A stretch of 42,151 nt of DNA from a virus, in the IMG/VR virus record IMGVR_UViG_3300045966_000102, positions 1 through 42,151 of that record. One strand, given 5' to 3'. The first letter of the stretch is position 1. Every line of letters begins with the position of its first letter. The notes under the pieces are model-generated. The model had not been told where the DNA came from. It did not search any database and saw only the letters and a program-made list of their open reading frames with translations. Positions 7,298 to 16,200 of this stretch are shown piece after piece. Both the position numbers and the translations under genes were made by a program.

Positions 7298-10200
7298 ATG
7301 CTGCAGTTTGTACTCCTCCTCAACAAGGCCCACGTCAAAGGCCACTGGCGGACCACGCCCACTGGCCAGCGCGTCTATGTCTCACCCCACGAACGCCAGG
7401 ACCAGGAAGGGTACGACCCCTCACAGCTTCCCCTGTTCGGCGCACCCGCTGCCCGGCCACCGGAGCCAGCCCCACCGCCGAAGCCAGAACCAGAGCCCGA
7501 ACCGGAACCGGAGCCAGTACCCACGCCAGAGCCCGAGCCCGAACCGGAACCCGTGCAGGCTGAGACCACACCCGCGACGATCCCGGAGTACGTCAAGGAC
7601 GCCGTGAAGCTCAACGCCGAGCGTATCCATTACTTCAATGAGGAAGTGGAGCGACTACGCAAGCTAGGGCAGCGCTTTGGCAGTCCAGGCCGCTATGAGT
7701 ACGAGTACCGCACCGAGCATGAGCACCAATTTGACGCGAACGTCGACAAGCTCAAATACATTGAGGGACTGGCTGAAAAGAACGGTTTTAGCTTAGAGCA
7801 GCTCTATGCCCATGTGGAGGGTGGACGCCCGGAGAAAATCCCGTGGAGCATGGCCGCCAGCGCGTGGGGACGCCCCAGAGAGCCCAAGACCACGCCGGAG
7901 CCCACACCCCCACCGGCGCCCGCACCAGAGCCCGAGCCCACAGCCACCACACCGGAGCCCTGGCAGATGACGCGCCGGGAGTTTCGACACGCGGAGAATG
8001 CGCCGAAGGTCCAGGCGATCCAGGCCGCCATCCGGGCTGGCAAGCGGATCACGGCAGTGACGCAGCTACGAGTGACGCCGCTCACATCCCCCGAGCATAT
8101 CCGCCTGACCAGTACCGGGCATGTGCAGACACGCGAACGGACCACCTGGGTCAATATGACGGACGACATGGTGGACACACTCGCCGCCCAGGCCGGGATG
8201 AAGCTCCCGGACTTCATGGAGAAGGTCTACCACCGCGCAGAGGTAGCGCAGGCCCTCAAGGAGGGGAAGCCTGTCCCGCCCGAGGTGTTAGCCGAGTACC
8301 CCGAGCTGAGCAGCCAGGAGGACGAGGAACCGGAGGAAGCCCCACCGGCAATACAACATCGCCCCCTCACTGAGGATGCCATCCATAATTGGGACGCTCC
8401 CTATATCCAAAAACAATATGGCGAGCATCCCGAGGAAATCCGCCAGGCGGCCATGCAAGCCATGCGGCGCCACCATCAAAAAGGCACAAGCGCCCGCGAG
8501 GAAGCGCAAGCGCTCAATGCGCAGTTTGGCCTCACGAAGGAACCAGAGCCCACCCCCACGCCGGAGCCGGTCGACACCACCACTGCCCAGCTTGACCAGG
8601 CCGAGCACGATCTAGGGGACCTGGAGGGCGACGTAGCCAGCACCGAGCGTGCGCACACCGCCGACACCGAAGACGAGCAGGACGACGACGCCGAGGGCGA
8701 CGGCGACGAGGGAGAGCAGACTTTCAGCCTGATCACCGGCAGGACCTACCCGCTGCGCCGTGACCTGGTGAGTCTGGGTGCGCGCTGGCATGCCGATGAG
8801 AAGGGCTACATTGTGCCCACCGGCAAGGCAGAACAGGTAGAAGCCTACGCCCGCAGCAAGGGGCTCACCGTGGGGAAGGTCGACCTGCCCGCCGAAGACT
8901 ACCACCGCGAGAAGCTCACCGGCGAAGCCCTCCGCGCCCACCGCCAGGCCGGACTCGACAAGAAAATCACCCGCTGGCGGAGCCAGGCCGCGCGCCTGGA
9001 GAAACAGGCTGCAGCCCTGGAGGCACGGCTCAAGCCCTACGATGATATGCAATTCTGGACGGAGCCCCTGAAGCCCGACCATTACAGCTATAACCGGCAT
9101 CGCAACTTGCGCGAGCGACTCAGGGCCATGATGGACAAGCGTATGGGCATGCTCCGCGACGCCCACGCACTCAGGCAGAAGGCGGACGGCTGGGACCGGG
9201 CTGGCGCCCAGATAGCAGGCGACCGGGAGCGCCAGCGCCAGGCCCAGCGCGAGATGGTCAGCTCCCAGGTGACTGTAGGGAGCCGCATCCATGACGCGAT
9301 CTATGGCAAGGGGACCGTGGTCAAGGTCAACCCCAAGACGTTCACCGTGCGCTATGACAACGGACACACCTCTGCCACCGACAAGAGCCACGCCATGCCA
9401 CTAGGGGAGACTGTGCCCCTGGCAGAGCTGAAAGAGCAGACCAGGCCGAAGTACAAGAAGGGCGACACCGTCCGCTTTAACTCGTTCGGACAGGATAGAG
9501 TGGGGACCATTACGAGCGTAGGCCCACGCTCCTACAGTATTCGTGTCCATGGCGCCGTCCAGACCAGCCCGCTCAAGGTCGACCATCAGCGCGTATTAGG
9601 CCCGGACACCACCCCGGAGCCCGCGCCCGCAGCCGCGCCAAGTGCTCCGCTCAGGCGTGGCCAGTTTGTGCGGTTTACCCATGGGGTACTGAGCAGTACA
9701 CCCCGCTATGGCACCATTACGAACGTAGGACCGGACACCTATACCATTCGCGCGATGGACGGTGGACGGATACTGGAAGTGAACCATAAAGATGTGATGG
9801 CCAAGGCCCGCAACACGCCCCGCCTGGTGCTCCTGCTCAACAAGGCCCACGTCAAGGGCCACTGGCGCACCATCCCGACTGGCCAGCGTGTGTACGTGGC
9901 AGCCCATGAGCGCCAGGACGACCCGCACGCCTGGTCCAGTCAGATGCCCCTGTTTGGCGCCCCGCGTGGGACCCTGGTCACCGTGCACCAGCTCACCCCG
10001 CAAGAGGCACCCGCGTTCGCCTCACCCGAAGCCCCCGCTGTCACGGCCATGCCCGTGAGCGTACCAGCCCCCGTGCGCCCGACGCCGAAAGAGGCGCCAC
10101 ACCTGCCCATGCCCGAAAAGGCCAGCAAACACCCGCGCCGTGCCGAGTCTGCCCCCGCTGAGACCTACGCACTGCGCCCAGGCGGACGGTTTAACTTTAC

Positions 10201-13200
10201 CTCGCAGGAAATCGACCAGATTGTGACCATGATCCAGGAGTACCAGAAGGGCGCCGACCATCCGAGTCTGCGACTCCGCCCGCAAGTCAAGGAGTATGCG
10301 CTAGCCTATAACCTCCTGGAGCAAGCAGACAGGAAGAAGCGCCCCACGTTCAACTTCCGGGGACGCTTTCAGCCCATGCACGACCTCCCCCCGGAAGCCC
10401 TCTGGCGCATTGTGGAGCCCATGCTTGAAGGCCAAAGAAGCCGTGGTGCGTCGATCACCAGAGACCCGCGCTGGACCACCCTGGACATTTACCCGGTAGG
10501 CCATCGCATCCACCGCAACAGCAACATGAAAGAAGTGCCTGGCGCCGAGGGCGAACCTAGCACCTGGGTAGAACAACCGGAGCTGACCGAGCGCAGCGAA
10601 CAGCATGCGATGGAAGCCCAGGCCGAGGTATTAGGGAAGCTCGCCCTGCATCAATACCTGTACTTCCAGCGTGGTGGCAGTATCTGGGACGTGAGCCGCC
10701 ATGAGCGCTACAGCCCACCCATCCAGAAGGCTCACACCTTCACCCTGGGGAAAGCCCGCGTCAAGGGCCACTGGCGCATGCTAGAGCAGGGTCCCGTGTA
10801 CGTGCACACCTACCACCGCCCGGACCGGCCCGGAGGGGTAGCTGAACCGGCGCAGCAGCTTGGCCTGTTTGGTGCACCTGTGAGCAGCCTACGCACCACG
10901 CAACCGGCACCGCTCAAGCATACCCCGGAGCCACCCGCGCCCGTGGTCCCCGAGCGGGCACCCGTGCAGATCGCCAAGCCGGAGCCCAGCCCGCCGCCGA
11001 AGCCGTCCCCGTTTCTGAGCTTTCCCAACGACACGGGCACGCCGACCCCCGAGCAACGCCAGGATGCTATCGACACCGTGTGGAACATGGAGGCACCGCT
11101 GCGCGCCTTTGAGCGCTTCTTTACCCGGAAGGATGCCCCACCCTCCGCCATGCGCACGGCTCTCTTGCTCTACCAGGGCGCCAGGCCCGCCGTGGGCGAA
11201 CGCTTCCGGGAGCGCCTGACCACCCTCACCGACACGACCACGCGCCGCAGTCTGCATGCCGTGGTCGACTTCGCCGCCCAGGACCTGACCAACGTAGGCC
11301 AGCACCTGATAGCCATGGCCATGAAGTACGGCATGCGTGACACCGACCTGCCCGCTGGGCTAGAGCGGGATGCGTTCCAGCGCTACCAGCACAACAACCC
11401 CTATGCGCGGGGGACCCCGCTCCCGCCTGACGTGACCCCGGCGCCCGCCCCAGCACCGGAGCCAGCCCTGACGTTTCCGGCTGACGACAAGCGCCCAAGC
11501 AAAAAGGAGCGCGAACAGGCATACAATGCCGTCTGGGCAGTTGAAGGCCCGCTGCATGACTTTGAGAGCTATTTTACTGGCCCCAATGCCCCGAACACCC
11601 CCTGGCGTGGTGCGCTCAACTTCTACCGTGGCGCCCGCCCTGGGACCGTAGGGACGCACTACCGCGCCGCTGTCCAGGGCATCCACAGCCGCCAGAACGC
11701 CCACCCGACGCCCACCCGTGCCAGCCTGCACCGGGCTGTTGAGCGGGCTCAGCAGGAGATGGAGTCTGTGGGCAAGAAGTACATGGCCGCCATGCGTGGC
11801 ATGGGCATGGACACCCCGGACGTGCCCCCTGGACCACTCCGCGACACGTTTACGCAGTACGCCCGCTTGCTCGACGCCGAGCCCGCCGCTGAGCAGACGC
11901 CCGCTGTCCCACCGGCACCCCCCAGCTACCGCAGTCTGAGCCTCAAGCTCGACCGCACCCAGGACATCCCGGTCACCAGCCTGTATGCGCGCACGGCCAA
12001 GGAGGTAGCCGGTATCTTTGAAGAGATGCGCCAGGGCGAGCGCGAGAAACTCATGGCCGTGCACACCGATGCAGACGGCAGAATCCGCAGCCTGGAATGT
12101 ATCAGCATGGGGACCCTCAACTCTAGCCCTGGGACCATCCGGGAGGTACTCAAGGCCGCCGTGGTCCAGGGCACAAGCGGTATGTGGCTCATTCACAACC
12201 ACCCCTCTGGCGCGTCGGACCCGAGCGAAGACGACAAGGTTCTGACCCGCAAGGTCAACGACTATGGCAAGCGCTTAGGTATCACCCTGCACGGCCATGT
12301 CGTCATAGGCGAGCACGGCTACCACGCCCTGAACCCGGAGGGCCACACCAACGGCGAGAGCGCCTACCCGACCGGCACCGAGACCGAAGGCAAAGTGCCC
12401 ATGGTTGCGTTGCGGCAACACCGCGAAGCCGAACCGATGTTACAGGGCAAGCAGCTCAAGAACTGGCATGAGGTAGCCGACATGGGGAAGCAGCTCCTAC
12501 GCGGGGGAGCCCACCAGACCTATGTCGTGCTCACGGACACGCGGCTGCGTGTCAATGCCGCCATCCCCATCAAGAGCACCGGCGAGGGGCAGGCCCAGCA
12601 GGACGCCCTCAATGAAGTGCTCCGGCAAGCCATCCTGCACAATGCCCATGCGGTGACCCTGGTCTCTGACGTGGAGAAACGCGAGCGCTTTTTTGGGTTT
12701 AGCAAGCGCCTGCATCAGGCCCTGGACCGAACCGGCATGCACTTGATGGACGCCGTGCACCTACGCGGCGATACCTACGCCTCTGCACGCGGAGAGGGCA
12801 TGATTAAAGCCCTGGTGATCGACCTCAGCAAGGCCCGCAAGCTGCACGGACGGCGCCGCTGGCAGGGGATGCAGCTCAGTATTGAGAACCGCAAGGGGAG
12901 CATCCGACGTGGGCACGATCACGACGGCAAGCCGTGGGCGAACAAGATGCAGCACCCCTATGGCTACATCAAGGGGACGGTGGGTATGGACGGCGCCCAG
13001 ATTGACTGCTTTGTAGGGCCACACCCCGGCGCCCCGCATGTCTATGTGGTGACCACCCGCAAAGCCCCGGACTTCCAGGTAGCCGATGAGCAGAAGTGCT
13101 TTATTGGCTTCACCTCCGCGAAGAAGGCCAAGCAAGCGTTTCTCACGCACTACGATGACCCGCGTCATTTCGGCAACATGCTGGAGATGCCCGTAGAGGA

Positions 13201-13258
13201 ATTTAAGGCCAAGGCCAAGGCCACCATGGAGAACCCTGGTGCGATCCAGGCCGTATAG
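7298..13258 (+). CDS. Giant polyvalent-type protein: three KGHWR modules, SH3-like repeats, RadC/JAB and pyrophosphatase-like domains
   Basis: This is a 1986-residue mosaic. KGHWR...TGQRVYV modules start near residues 9, 848 and 1148, the first two followed by PLFGAP and the third by GLFGAP, then Pro/Glu-rich linkers. After the first come an acidic linker, a small domain with a DUF5710-like look (TYPLRRDLVSLGARWHADEKGYIVP), a DUF3560-like helical stretch and three SH3/KOW-like units sharing GTxxxVxPxxxxxR. After the third come two copies of a ~125-residue helical unit (about 1242-1365 and 1393-1525). From about 1543 there is a RadC-like JAB domain with the full H-x-H-x7-S-x2-D metal motif (H1633, H1635, S1643, D1646). 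Residues from about 1846 (HPYGYIKGTVGMDGAQIDCFVGP) match the pyrophosphatase-like domain described in phage polyvalent proteins. A role as virion-borne counter-defence is inferred. SD is GGAGG. Confidence 0.82.
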   Translation: MLQFVLLLNKAHVKGHWRTTPTGQRVYVSPHERQDQEGYDPSQLPLFGAPAARPPEPAPPPKPEPEPEPEPEPVPTPEPEPEPEPVQAETTPATIPEYVKDAVKLNAERIHYFNEEVERLRKLGQRFGSPGRYEYEYRTEHEHQFDANVDKLKYIEGLAEKNGFSLEQLYAHVEGGRPEKIPWSMAASAWGRPREPKTTPEPTPPPAPAPEPEPTATTPEPWQMTRREFRHAENAPKVQAIQAAIRAGKRITAVTQLRVTPLTSPEHIRLTSTGHVQTRERTTWVNMTDDMVDTLAAQAGMKLPDFMEKVYHRAEVAQALKEGKPVPPEVLAEYPELSSQEDEEPEEAPPAIQHRPLTEDAIHNWDAPYIQKQYGEHPEEIRQAAMQAMRRHHQKGTSAREEAQALNAQFGLTKEPEPTPTPEPVDTTTAQLDQAEHDLGDLEGDVASTERAHTADTEDEQDDDAEGDGDEGEQTFSLITGRTYPLRRDLVSLGARWHADEKGYIVPTGKAEQVEAYARSKGLTVGKVDLPAEDYHREKLTGEALRAHRQAGLDKKITRWRSQAARLEKQAAALEARLKPYDDMQFWTEPLKPDHYSYNRHRNLRERLRAMMDKRMGMLRDAHALRQKADGWDRAGAQIAGDRERQRQAQREMVSSQVTVGSRIHDAIYGKGTVVKVNPKTFTVRYDNGHTSATDKSHAMPLGETVPLAELKEQTRPKYKKGDTVRFNSFGQDRVGTITSVGPRSYSIRVHGAVQTSPLKVDHQRVLGPDTTPEPAPAAAPSAPLRRGQFVRFTHGVLSSTPRYGTITNVGPDTYTIRAMDGGRILEVNHKDVMAKARNTPRLVLLLNKAHVKGHWRTIPTGQRVYVAAHERQDDPHAWSSQMPLFGAPRGTLVTVHQLTPQEAPAFASPEAPAVTAMPVSVPAPVRPTPKEAPHLPMPEKASKHPRRAESAPAETYALRPGGRFNFTSQEIDQIVTMIQEYQKGADHPSLRLRPQVKEYALAYNLLEQADRKKRPTFNFRGRFQPMHDLPPEALWRIVEPMLEGQRSRGASITRDPRWTTLDIYPVGHRIHRNSNMKEVPGAEGEPSTWVEQPELTERSEQHAMEAQAEVLGKLALHQYLYFQRGGSIWDVSRHERYSPPIQKAHTFTLGKARVKGHWRMLEQGPVYVHTYHRPDRPGGVAEPAQQLGLFGAPVSSLRTTQPAPLKHTPEPPAPVVPERAPVQIAKPEPSPPPKPSPFLSFPNDTGTPTPEQRQDAIDTVWNMEAPLRAFERFFTRKDAPPSAMRTALLLYQGARPAVGERFRERLTTLTDTTTRRSLHAVVDFAAQDLTNVGQHLIAMAMKYGMRDTDLPAGLERDAFQRYQHNNPYARGTPLPPDVTPAPAPAPEPALTFPADDKRPSKKEREQAYNAVWAVEGPLHDFESYFTGPNAPNTPWRGALNFYRGARPGTVGTHYRAAVQGIHSRQNAHPTPTRASLHRAVERAQQEMESVGKKYMAAMRGMGMDTPDVPPGPLRDTFTQYARLLDAEPAAEQTPAVPPAPPSYRSLSLKLDRTQDIPVTSLYARTAKEVAGIFEEMRQGEREKLMAVHTDADGRIRSLECISMGTLNSSPGTIREVLKAAVVQGTSGMWLIHNHPSGASDPSEDDKVLTRKVNDYGKRLGITLHGHVVIGEHGYHALNPEGHTNGESAYPTGTETEGKVPMVALRQHREAEPMLQGKQLKNWHEVADMGKQLLRGGAHQTYVVLTDTRLRVNAAIPIKSTGEGQAQQDALNEVLRQAILHNAHAVTLVSDVEKRERFFGFSKRLHQALDRTGMHLMDAVHLRGDTYASARGEGMIKALVIDLSKARKLHGRRRWQGMQLSIENRKGSIRRGHDHDGKPWANKMQHPYGYIKGTVGMDGAQIDCFVGPHPGAPHVYVVTTRKAPDFQVADEQKCFIGFTSAKKAKQAFLTHYDDPRHFGNMLEMPVEEFKAKAKATMENPGAIQAV
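7325..7450 (+). repeat. KGHWR module, copy 1 (coding repeat)
   Basis: This encodes NKAHVKGHWRTTPTGQRVYV...HERQ followed by QLPLFGAP. Copy 2 is at about 9838-9963 and is nearly identical in protein and closely similar in DNA. Copy 3 is at about 10745-10880 (RVKGHWRMLEQGPVYV ... GLFGAP). A divergent fourth copy opens the 986-aa gene at about 4105-4220. Confidence 0.85.
9838..9963 (+). repeat. KGHWR module, copy 2 (coding repeat)
   Basis: This encodes NKAHVKGHWRTIPTGQRVYV...HERQ then QMPLFGAP, in the middle of the 1986-aa protein. It follows an SH3-like domain and precedes a new Pro-rich linker, as if marking the N-terminus of a fused gene. Confidence 0.85.
10745..10880 (+). repeat. KGHWR module, copy 3 (coding repeat)
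   Basis: This encodes GKARVKGHWRMLEQGPVYV...YHRP then QQLGLFGAP. It is more diverged than copies 1 and 2 but keeps the same order of elements and is again followed by a Pro-rich linker. Confidence 0.75.
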
Positions 13259-13268
13259 GAGCGCTCCT
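13257..13268 (+). promoter_or_regulatory. Palindromic ribosome-binding site AGGAGCGCTCCT
   Basis: A perfect 12-base palindrome lies directly against the ATG at 13269; its left arm, AGGAG, is the ribosome site. It shares its central 10-mer with the site before the other SNF2 gene (4049-4058). Confidence 0.5.
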
Positions 13269-16200
13269 ATGGTCACCCGCACAGCCCCTACGCCCCTGCC
13301 CGCCGTGGTGTATCTGCACGGCAGCGACCGCCCGCACCCGTGCTACGTGCGCCTCATGCCCCGCCTGGCCAAGGCCAAGGACATCCCGCCTGGTGCGCGC
13401 TGGATTACCGTGCACCCCAACGGCATGGAAGAGAAGGGTGTCCCGATTCTCATAGAGCCCCGAGGCGACGGCTCGTGGAGCGTCACGGCTGGCGCCGGTG
13501 GCAAGCTCAACTATCTCCGCCTGACCAACGTCAAGAGCGAAGCCGAGTACAGACAGACCGCCAGAGAGCGTGCCGAGCAACGCCGGGAAGCCCAGAAGGA
13601 GCGCGAAGCCATCACGCCGCCCGAAGTCAAAAAAGCCCAGCGCGAAGCCCGAACCGCCGTGCAGCAACAGGCCCGCATCGCGCAACGCGCCTTGATAGAG
13701 CGCGTCAGGGCGACCCTGGGTGGGGTGAGTGCGGACCTGCCCCCGGAGCGCCTGGCTGGCCTGACCCTGGGCGCCCAGAGTCTCATAGCATCCCGCCATC
13801 ACCGCAAGCAGCTCAGCGAAGCCCGCGCACAGTTGGCGGAGCAGAAGCGGACCCTGCTCCTTGACGCCGACGCGCGCGCCGCCATTGGTATGGGCGACCT
13901 GCCCCTGCATGGCAAGACGGACGCCGGGCTCTTTGGTGGTCCCACCCTGGGGCTCACCGACCTGGAGCCCGAACCGACCGGCGCCAGCCGTGGCCCCAGC
14001 CGCCGCGAGAAGGCCACCGCCAACATCATTGACGACCTGCAAAAGCTCGACGTAGACGCCACCAAGCAGGCCCTGGAGCAGCTTGACGAGCAGGAGCCCG
14101 ACGCCGACACCGAGCGCGCCCGCGCCAAGTTACAGGCCCAACTGGACGCGCGCGCCCTCCTCGATACCAGCCCGGAGAATCACAAGGCCATTGTGGACCT
14201 GGTGCTCACCCCGGACAAGCAGGCCATGATTGACGACACCGTGGCTGCCCTCAACGCTGAAGGCCGGGACGAGGAAGCCGAGCGCTTACAAAACGGCTCA
14301 GCCGGGTTGCGTGCCTTGCATGCCGAAGTACGCCAGGCGAAGCAGGCCGGACTGACCGACACCGACCAGACCGCTGTGCTGAAGCAGCCCGCTGCAGACA
14401 TTGTCGACATGCTCAAGCAAGAGAAAGAGGTTGCCGCCGCTGAGCAGGACGCCCGCCGCATGAAGAAGACCATAGAGACGGGTGGGGTGGTCGACACACA
14501 AAAAGCCTTCCGGGTGATGACCTCAGAAGCCCTGGACAAGCAGGTGATCAGCGACTTGCAGGACCAGATACGCGCGGACCTGGCACACAGCATGCTGGAA
14601 CACGTCAAGGGCAAGGAAGAGACGGCCTACCGGGCTCCTATTGCCGCTGGCATGCAGAGCGCCATAGATAACTTGTCCCTGGCAGCATTAGGGAGTGCCA
14701 TGCTCAGCCGGGATGTGATCGACTTTCTAGGCCCCAAAAGCTCCGCGCAACTGCTGGCCTGGCACTTGCACAACACCATCCCTGGCGAGATGGAGCGCAT
14801 CCGGGAAGGCGTGGAAGCGCACCACGCCGCAACGGAGAGCAAGCTGGCGGAGGAAGCCCTCAAGGCCGCAGACCCGCTGCTCAAAGAAGCGGAGCGCATG
14901 GCCCAGACCATGACCGATGAGCCGAGCGACCTCAAGGCCGCCCTGGAACAGAACCGCCAGCGCCTGGACCTCCTGGAGCAGGCCCGTGGGCTCATTGGCA
15001 CCACCCTGGGACGCCTGGAAGGCCAGGCCCTCCTTGGGGAAGCGCTGCGCCGCCCGCCTGTGGAGCACCTGGAGGTGAGTCTAGGAACCGTGGGCAATGC
15101 CGACGTACTCATGGCCGCGCGTGCGTTAGGGCTCACCCCGGACGACTTCAGCATGGACCTGGTGGGAGGGACGCGCCTCATGACGATCCACCCGGACGCC
15201 CTCCCCAAGCTGCTCAGTCAGACCCCCAAGGACGCCGTGCAACGCGCGCGCACGGTAGCCGACATCAAGGCCGGGAAGCACGACGAAGCCGACTGGCTCC
15301 CGGACGGCATTGTTGCCAGGCCCCTCACCGAGTTTACAGACCCCGTGCGCCAGGCCCACTATGCCACCACACCGCTGGAACTCACCGAGCAGATGAGTGA
15401 GCCCGATGCAGAGCACGCCATCCAGGCCCACGTTGCCAGCCGTGCCTACCTCGACGGCGCCGAAGATTTTAGAGACATACGCTCTGACCTGCTCAGTGCC
15501 GAGCGCCAGGCCACTATTCCCCCGGCCTTGCTGCCCACCTATCAGCGCATTGTGGAGGATGCTTTCCCCCTGGAGACCCCGCGCGCGCGGGAGCTGACGC
15601 ACGAAATGGCCGGGATACGCCAGCAGCTAGAGGACCTGGAAACCCCCTCGATGTTTGGCCCACCCGCTGAGGGCGACCCCGACGCCTTGAAAAGCCGCCT
15701 GGCCGCCGCTGAGCGCGAACACGCCGAAGAGAGCCTGCCCGAGAAGCAAGAGGCAGCCCTGCACAGCCGCGCCGCGCAGTGGGTCAAGCCCTACCTGGAC
15801 GCGCACCCAGAAATGACACCCCTCGATCACCAGAGTATTCCCGACACTGAAGACACGCGCCGCGCCGTGTTCCGCGCCCTGGCCAGTGTGCCAGAGGGGA
15901 GCGTGGCCTTTAAGAAGGTGGGGGAGCTAGGGGACCACGCCAGCACCAGCATGCTGCAGGAACACTTCTGGAAGCACCACAGCCCCATAAGCAAGGATGA
16001 AGCCCTAGAAGCCCGCCAGCAGCTCAAGGACCTGCCCAACCCTGGCAGAGACTGGCGCCAGTGGCAGGCCCAGCATGGCACGGGAGACGCCGCCTACCAT
16101 GCCATCCAGGCCCATCTGCAAAAAAAGGAAGAGGAGGAAGCTGGAGGGGGACTCTTTGGAGCGGTAGCAGAGCCCAACCTCATGGCCGCTGGCAAGCTCG

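Noticed and set aside
13203-14042. 279-aa minus-strand frame and other antisense frames in 13-18 kb
   Set aside because: They lie opposite the 1769-aa gene whose helicase motifs are intact; the antisense sequence has no recognisable motif.
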